Origin: Gavia stellata
Taxonomy: Eukaryota > Chordata > Aves > Gaviiformes > Gaviidae
Reading direction: 5' to 3'
Length of the DNA: 64,000 nt
NCBI RefSeq assembly: GCF_030936135.1
Contig: NC_082604.1
Location: 746,501-810,500 of the forward strand
Shown: positions 56,797 through 64,000 of the stretch, piece after piece
Position numbering within the stretch: the stretch's first letter is position 1
How the letters are laid out: every line of letters starts with the position of its first letter
The notes under the pieces: model-generated
What the model was told of the DNA's origin: nothing
The model's database searches: none
Seen by the model: only the letters and a program-made list of their open reading frames with translations
Program-made: the position numbers and the translations under genes

Positions 56797-57521
56797 GGAG
56801 GGAATGGAAAGCTGGAGGCTGGAAAGCTGCCCAGCAGAAAAGGACCTGGGGCTGTTGATTGACAGCTGGCTGAAGATGAGCCAGCAGTGTGCCCAGGTGG
56901 CCAAGAAGGCCAACACCATCCTGGCCTGTATCAGAAGCAGTGTGGCCATCAGGAGCAGGGAGGTGATCATGCCCCTGTACTCGGCGCTGGTGAGGCCGCA
57001 CCTCGAATGCTGTGTTCAGTTTGGGGCCCCTCACTACAAGAAGGACATTGAGGTGCTGGAGCATGTCCAGAGAAGGAAGGGCAAGGAAGCTGCTGAGGGG
57101 TCTGGAGCACAAGTCTGATGAGGAGTGGCTGAGGGAACTGGGGATGTTCGGTCTGGAGAAGAGGAGGCTGTGGGGAGACCTCATCACTCTCTACAACAAC
57201 CTGAAAGGGGGTTGCGGAGAGGTGGGTGTTGGTCTCTTCTCCCAAGTGACTAGCGACAGGACAAGAGGAAATAGCCTCAAGTTGCGCCAGGGGAGGTTCA
57301 GGTTGGATATTAGGAAAAACTTCTATACTGAGGAAGTGGTGAAGCATTGGGACAGGCTGCCCAGGGAGGTGGTGGAGTCACCATCGCTGGAGGTGTTCAA
57401 GGAATGTGTGGATGTGGCATTGTGGGACACGGTTTAGTGGGCATGGTGGTCTGGGGTTGATGGTTGGACTTGATGATCTTACAGGTCATTTCCAACCTTA
57501 ATGATTCTGTGATTCTGTGAA
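56797..57521 (+). mobile_element. CR1 3' end in a SYBU-like intron (copy C)
   Basis: Same insertion as 22180-22904, ending in TGATTCTGTGATTCTGTGA. About 13 differences from copy A fall within the 160 bp at 56866-57000. Confidence 0.9.
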
Positions 57522-58421
57522 ATGAGGAACTGCTGCCTGGATGCGTCCCCCGTGCCTGCCAGCAGCTCGTCACGTACAGCCAGAGCCAACACTGGCCTCA
57601 GACAGCAGGAGGGCTCGGGGCTGCAGGCACCTGGCTTGCTTTGCACCCACCCAGCCCAGCGTGGAGCCAGAGGCTGCTGCCTTGACTTGCAAGCAAGTGG
57701 GGAGAGGGGGCCCTTACTGAGATCCAGCCCTCCCAGATGCAGAGGTCGGGCTATCCCGAGCTGGTCCAAGGGGTCCCTGGGACTCTGCCTTGGGGCTCCA
57801 CTCAAACACCCCTTTGTGCCCGCCTGGGCTGTGTGTGCTGGAGAGCCAGCTCTCAGAGTGCAGCTTTAGTAAACGAGATGACAGAGATGACGTCTGTTGC
57901 TGTGGAATACACATTGCTGCTTTTTTGCTCAGCATCCATACAAAGGGCTCTTGCGAAAAATTCAGTATCTAAGCGACAAAACCACAAGCGGGCACACTGG
58001 TTGGTGTAAGAGCTTTTCTTTCATTAGGGGAGAAGGGGGACAGCTGTAGTCATCTTTCACTGAGTCAAGTAGAACAGGAGACTAAGGTAATAACATGCTT
58101 GCAAGTCGAAACTCTTATGTAGAAAAGGTCTCAATGCTAAATCAGACTGGTAAAAAATGACCCTTTAAAAATATTCTGCTAGCGAGGTTCAAAAAAGGGA
58201 AAAGAGGCAGCCATATTCATAACTAAACTGCATGGTACGTATTCACGGAGCACGCTATGAAACCTGAAATACCTGAAACGAACCTAATCAGATTGATCAT
58301 ATTTCAAATTTCTTAATGAAGACTTTATGTGGTCCAGAAACGAGTAAAAACATTCAGGATTCCCACCCCTAAATGCTCCTGAATTAATCTTTCTAATTCT
58401 GATTTCTGAAGTGAAATATAC
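57522..58421. other. Intron of the SYBU-like gene (copy C)
   Basis: Near-identical to 22905-23804. No additional feature is recognised. Confidence 0.6.
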
Positions 58422-58532
58422 CTTTCTTTAAGTTTGCTCTCAGATTCCTTCAGCTTTGTTTTCAAATGCCGCACTGTAAGTTCCTTCTGCTGCAGAGGAG
58501 TCAAGCACTGCTCTGGATTTTCTGGCTTCATG
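58422..58532 (-). CDS. SYBU-like: Syntabulin-like gene, internal exon (copy C)
   Basis: Same exon as 23805-23915 (MKPENPEQCLTPLQQKEL through KLKESESKLKER), with the donor AAAG/GTATAT at 58421. The coding frame is open upstream through SCGDNHS and the poly-T tract to 58639, again without a consensus AG acceptor in front of CGDNHS. Confidence 0.7.
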
Positions 58533-58559
58533 CTGTGATTGTCACCACAAGAAATGGTG

Positions 58560-60695
58560 ACAAGAAAAAAAAAAATCAAACCATCACATAACATCACTCC
58601 TACAGTTCTTAAGTCCTGGCAAAAAGAAAAACATCCCATACACTAATACAAAGCTTGACTCATTTGGGGCTCCTCACCGCCTGCACAAGTCACTCCCTCT
58701 GGCAAATCAAAGTACTTGAGGAAATGGCTGATTTGTGGCTATAGTGCAAAATTTGCTATTTGTTATACTTGTCTTCAGTGCAGGGAGACATTTCACTTTA
58801 AAACACCCAGCCAACCCCTCACCCTAAACAGGTGGTGTGCCCAAGGGCAGGCAGCCGGGCCACCGGCAAAGGCACCCAGCTGCAGACACGGTCAGGTGAG
58901 GTAGTGTAGGGACTGCGTTCAGCTCCACATGTCAGGTAGGAAGCTGAGCACCCTGAAACCTAGATTCATCCTGTCTAGCTTTAGGTGCGTATCTGACATG
59001 CTTGGCTGTTGAGGTGCCTGAGAGAGAGAGAGAGAGAGAGGGCAACAGCAGCAGTGTGGTGGCAATTTCTTCTCTGCAATACGTGTTGCATGCTCTGGCA
59101 GGTATCTGTTTTCTTTCCTGTACGGGAAACTGCACAGAGAGGTGCCTAAGGCTGGGCAGGGTGAATTTTCACCCGAGTGTATCATATTTTCTATACTACC
59201 CCATCCAAGACTCTCCAAAGCGAAAGGACCCTTATACGAAAGAACCAGTAAATCCACATGAGAATTGATGCCATGAAACCACATGAAGGAGCCTGCCTTG
59301 GAGTGACAACCAACTACAAAGGGCTTTGACTAAAAGTAACCTTGAATTTTACAGTGCTGAAACAATAAAGCTTTTACAGGGGATGGAGCACCCTGTTGAC
59401 TGGCGAACCACCAATATGAGGTTTCTAGTCTCCCTCATATAGATCTACCTTTCTTTTCCTACTCTTTACTAAAGAATCGGACTGTCAACTGTGTGCTTGA
59501 CAGCAATTCGTATCTGCACTGCCCAACAGCTGCCAAAGGGCTGGGGTGCTCTGAGGACAGCTTCTCGAGGGGCATTCCTCGCTTGCTTTGCCTTTCTGCT
59601 CTACTACGCTGCTAACTTCATCCTCTCATGCCAGTTGTTCTTCTAAACTGTAACGGAAGGGCTGTTTTCAAAAAAATATGGTAAAAGGCAAATCCAGACA
59701 GCAAAAGAGAAAGCTTAAACATAAAAAATTAAATACCACAGAATTAGGAAGCAAGCTCTCTTCTCAAAATCGTCTGACTTGGTTTCCTCCCTTCTCCGAA
59801 AATGGAACAGTTTATAAGGAACAGGTGGCTGAGTGGCTGCTGCAGACCTTCATCGCACTGCTGCCGTTTGGGTCATTTTATAACCATTTCACAATGAAGT
59901 GCAGGACTGTGGCTTGTGACAACGTGGAAACGTTTCACAGCGACTTAAGCCAAACAGTTAAAAGAGAACATATTGCAAAGGAGACATCTCTTTCCACTCG
60001 GTACAGTACAGCATCAACTCTTGTGTGAGGCAGAATTTGCCCAGACTGTGCGTAACACAGCCACGCATTGGAAGGAGCATTCTTACAGAGGGCTTCTGTC
60101 CAATTAAGTAGGTCAGTATGCTCTAACGTAAAGTTACATTTAAATGCACAACAATCTATGAAATGATACATCATCTTACTGCAAGTAAGGTGATTTTAGG
60201 GCTTCATATTATATCTAGTATTGCTTTTTCCCCCAGCCAGTACCTTTACTTATTAGGTTTAACCTGGAGAGCACTTAAGTAACATTTATTTTTCCAACAG
60301 TCTCATGACACAGACAGGAAACTGCTCATTAAGCATCATTCTGCCAACCTCTGTACACTGGGGCACGCTGCGACCTTGGAGACGTGTGTGCCTCAAGCAC
60401 AGGGCTATCCCACTGCCAGTCCCAGCCTGCCTGCCAGCTCTTCCACAAAGGGCAGGAAACCAGTCCTGTCAGTTTGAACTCTGGTTTTGGTCTCCAAACA
60501 CAGCATTTGTATTTTTTTTCCTTTCTCATATCACAGTTCTCATCAACATAAGTACTGCCCGAGAGCACAGCATCACCCAAATTGTTTTAAAACTCACAAT
60601 ACTGCTATTGTCTGTATTAGCTGCAAGACCTTACAGAGTAGTCTACATCTGCACTAGTGACGCTTGCACTATTCACGAAAGATTGCTTTGCTTAC
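58560..60695. other. Intron of the SYBU-like gene (copy C)
   Basis: Matches copy A, with a slightly shorter GA repeat (59020-59040). The forward frame 59678-60028 is an extended version of the one in copy A and is not conserved. Confidence 0.6.
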
Positions 60696-60798
60696 TTGAG
60701 AGAAAAAGAAGATCTTTTGCTTCCAGCAGCAGACACATGGACTTCAGGCGCTGAAATACCGCCCATGCTGCCTGAAGAGCTGAAATCGGCTTCACTCC
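60696..60798 (-). CDS. SYBU-like: Syntabulin-like gene, upstream exon (copy C)
   Basis: Same 103-nt exon as 26087-26189, with intact acceptor (CCTTTTCCTTGCCAG) and donor (CAA/GTAAGC). It differs from copy A by one change near its start (GACCTG in A, GAGCTG in C on the plus strand), which turns the residue before SSGSM from Arg to Ser. Confidence 0.75.
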
Positions 60799-63700
60799 CT
60801 GGCAAGGAAAAGGGAAGAGTAAAAACATGATGATAACTCAAAGTCTGTTTTCAAAATAACAATGAATCACAAGCATCCTTCCTTTGTCCATCCTGTGTGC
60901 ATTTTAGAAGTTGCATGAATTTTCAAACATCCCTGAGGACAAGCGCTGGGCTTGTTCCAGATTTTCAACATGTCTTCAGATCTGGCACTTCAACAAGAGC
61001 AGAAAAAACATTTGAACACAAAACCCTCAAGCTACAGAAGCCATTTTAGGATGTAGCTAGGAACATTTGTTGTGACAACCTGTCTGCTTTCTCACAGCCA
61101 TCAGCACGTGAATGAGGCTGCTCACGTGGCTCCTTCAGAAGCCCAGTGATTTGGAACACACAATTGTGATGTCAAATGAGAACCAAACATAGAGTGAAAG
61201 CATCTAAAACACAACCTCCCCAGGATTTAGGTATCTAGGTACATAAACGCAAGTAAAATCCCACTGTTTAAAGGGGCCAAATGTTCGAAATGCCACCACT
61301 ATCTCTCTGCAAAGACCTGCTTAGGTCTTTATGGTCGAGCTTCCACTTTTAAGCCCAGTAACCACCACTTACCCCATGCTCTTATACCACAGTGAAATCA
61401 AGTGAGATGTGCATGACTAAGATAAAGACATTCCCTTTGCTTTCTATGCCTACATATAAATACAGATACATAAACAGAAGGAACATACAGACATATCTAC
61501 TCAACACTGCTCAAAAAGTATTAAAAGGAATCGCTCTGAGGGAAACAAAAACTTTTAGGGAAGTAATTTGGCCACCAAAAAACAAAGTTCAGCGAACACT
61601 GAAACTATTTATGATTTGAAGTCAAACATGGCCAGAAAATGGAAAACCAGAATTTTCTTTCTGTCTGAAACGACAGTTTAATTTTGAAAACTGTCAAATT
61701 TCTTTCTTCTTTTAAAAAGGGGTGAAAACATTTAAAAATCTCCCCAGTCATTCTAAATATTTTAGGTTGAGTATCATCTTTGCTCAGTCTGAAACACAGG
61801 TTTTCTTTAATGTATTGATTTGGCAGCAAAGCCCCGAATCAGTTAGTCCCATAGTTCCACTTTGAACATAACAAGGTGTCAGACAAAAAAAAAAAAATAG
61901 GGGATGTAAAGGAAAATAGAAAAAGAAATAATCTACCAATTCCTGAGTAAACATTGTTCAGAAAACAGTTCCAATCCCAGGATTCTCATTAAAAAGGCGT
62001 TAATAACCTGCAGGAATCCCAAAAATGTCAACAACAATTATAACAGGATTACAGGGCACTGTTTAGGAAGGGAGATGACGGGAATTTGTGTATTCTAAGA
62101 TACAAAGAAATACTGGCCACACTGTTTGTCACAAGGAGGAGGAATACAGCTGGAAAACTGTGAAGAAAACCAGGTAACAGCAACACAGGATTCTGGCTGC
62201 GATGCGTGTTATTTCATGAAAAATGACTTGAAATAAAATCTGATGGTCGGTGGGAGTTGTGCATAGTAAAATGTAGCTGGAGTAGGTTTGGAATATTTTA
62301 ACCAGAGAATCAGAAAGCTGTTTTAAACATTGGCATAAATAATGAAGATTGTAGTTTACAAGCAGAGCACACACACACACACACACACACACAAATCTCC
62401 TAAGGGAAGATTCATAACGGCCTCTTTCATATGCACAGTATTTTTTTCTGTGGAGGTGGAACTGGCTGAAAGTCACAGAAAACAGTCAGAAAGAGCAGAA
62501 AATTTGCTGCAGTAAATACCCAAATTGCAAACCATGTTCTAGCTTGACCTCACACCTATTTTAAAACAAATACTTAAGAGTGCGCAGTGTGTGTAGCATC
62601 GGCTTCTCTTTTTTGACTCATCTTCCAGACTGGATTAGCAGAGGAGAGAAAAAAAAACCTGCTTGAATATACAAAAAGGAATTGTTTTGACTAAAGATCA
62701 CAGCTATTGCCATCTTCCATACCTGCCTCAACTCTGACCTTGAAACCCCAGGGCCCTTCTTATGCCAGAACTCAGCCATCTTTTCCAGATGCAGGAGCAC
62801 GTCCCCACAATCCCCACGAGACCTGCATCTCGACCAAAAGGCATGTGGAGCTAAAAGATGAATTGGCTGGCATGGGTCTCACCCTGTCCAGCAGCCCGGC
62901 GGCTCAGGCGCTCCCTGCAAAAGTCCCATCTCTGCATCCCCTACTCACTCAGCTTTGCAGTCGGAGCCGTGGCTTTCTCATGGACCAAGCGCGAGGCTAA
63001 GCTCGAGGTGGCAGGCATCCTGAGGCGAGAACCTCCCTTTAACGGTGGGCATCCCACTCTCTGTAAATCTGGAGCGGTATCGAGACAATTAACGGGCCAG
63101 AGAGAGAGAGAGAGAGAAAGGAGTTATGGTGTGCCTGCTGGGAACTCGGCTTCAAACCCCCAACAAAACAGTTACTAAATTCTACGAAGGGGAATACCTT
63201 CCCTGGAGCAGACTCCCCGCATCCCCTCAGCCTACCCAGCAGACTGCTATTAGGGCACCCTTCTCCTCTGTCCTCAAGTCCATCCTGCACAAACATCTAA
63301 ATAGAAGTTTCTTTTCCCTTTACTGAACTAAGTAACAGGCATCTCTTTTTTTTTTTTTTTTGTGAGGAAGGAGATAAGTACCTAACTGCGGAAGATTTGT
63401 GCCCGACACCCTGAATTGCAGGTGGCCTGTGCCGCCAGCCCAGGGCTGAGCAGTTCATTATTTAGGACAGATGGGATTCAGGCTTTCGCCTTTTACTTGC
63501 CCATTCCTCCTTTGTAACTTCCTGACTTCTTTTTTGCATCCTCCATTTTCGCTGTGATGTCTGGGCGCTTGCTACAGCCTAAGAGTCTTCTGAACAAAAG
63601 GAGAGACGTGTCTTGAGAGTCCACAGCCCAACCACTAATTGTCTACATCTCCACTAAGCAACAGCAACCATCATTTTTTAGAAGGGGGTGGCTCATAAAA

Positions 63701-64000
63701 TTTGCGACACAGAATTAAAAGATCACTTTTCTAGGCCACTTGAATTCAACAGAAACTTGTAGATTTGCGTTCAAACATACAAAACACTTCAAAACCAAAA
63801 CTCTTTGTAAGTGCTACTTAGCTTATTCTCCTTTGAAAGAAATGCTTGGCTATTTGAACATGTTTTCCACATCAATTCAACTAAATTGGTTTAAATTCAA
63901 ACTTCAAATCGAAGAACTATAAAAATCCAAACTAAAGAAAATAGCACTATGCTAATAATTTTTATCTAACACTTAAAGCATCTTTTGCTCAAAATATTTA
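60799..64000. other. Upstream region of SYBU-like copy C
   Basis: Matches 26190-29362, with indels. A CA microsatellite at 62369-62393 replaces a short A-rich stretch of copy A. About 30 bp near 62634-62660 is present only here. No gene is recognised, and N-terminal syntabulin exons were not seen before the window ends. Confidence 0.55.
62369..62393. repeat. CA dinucleotide microsatellite
   Basis: About 12 CA units, absent from the corresponding site in copy A near 27768. Confidence 0.9.

Noticed and set aside
1..64000. CRISPR arrays, operons or prokaryotic signals
   Set aside because: The window is vertebrate nuclear DNA with spliced genes, LINEs and LTRs, and no regularly spaced unique spacers were seen in any tandem array.

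Overview
This is a window of bird nuclear DNA. The evidence is many CR1 LINE fragments (including the avian CR1 3' end with its ATTCTATG-type terminal repeats), avian retroviral LTRs, and split vertebrate genes. No database search was possible. Family names rest on recognised motifs, and copy relationships come from reading the repeats against each other. Introns, CpG-rich blocks, repeats and dead retroviral genes dominate, and very little of the window is coding.

Layout from left to right: (1) 1-3660 is a pyrimidine-rich CTCAGGAGTCCTC array, which runs straight into a 146-bp satellite (3661-5220). (2) 5225-9345 is one reverse-strand CR1 element, broken by an LTR (7159-7825) and by a forward-strand CR1 3' end (8405-9004). 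(3) 9346-10360 is CpG-rich and ends in the head of a second LTR type (LTR2). (4) 10361-14399 is a defective reverse-strand provirus (ERV1, copy A). (5) 14400-16276 is a CpG-rich block, and 16277-32658 is mostly non-coding. The latter holds three exons of a syntabulin-like (SYBU-like) gene on the minus strand. (6) 32659-36525 is ERV1 copy B, followed by a second copy of the CpG-rich block (to 38292), more CpG-rich DNA, two further satellite monomers and a solo LTR (40295-40906). (7) 40907-42250 is CR1. It abuts a compact forward gene that I read as PRR22 (42401-44095), followed by another CR1 scrap. (8) 45815-48237 is a second, forward-strand ERV (ERV2: RT, integrase and Env pieces) with its 3' LTR beginning at 48238. 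(9) 48370-64000 is a third CpG-rich block and a second copy of the SYBU-like region, nearly identical to 14400-29362.

The architecture is a segmental duplication. Copies A (14400-29362) and C (48370-64000) are about 34 kb apart. ERV1 plus the CpG block is duplicated with a shift of about 22 kb (A 10387-16276, B 32659-38292). Copy C has the uninterrupted target of ERV1 (near 48370), which gives an order of events: LTR2/CpG block first, ERV1 insertion next, tandem duplication last. A clean breakpoint lies inside the U5 of an ERV1 LTR at 32658/32659.

Genes likely to matter: PRR22 has three exons, a GC-box promoter and a polyA signal. The SYBU-like gene has exons in correct splice phase, but it ends before the membrane anchor that syntabulin normally carries, and its first exons were not found. 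The most interesting parts are the dated duplication history, the anchorless SYBU-like paralogue, local patches of excess divergence that suggest gene conversion, and the CpG-rich LTR2-linked blocks.
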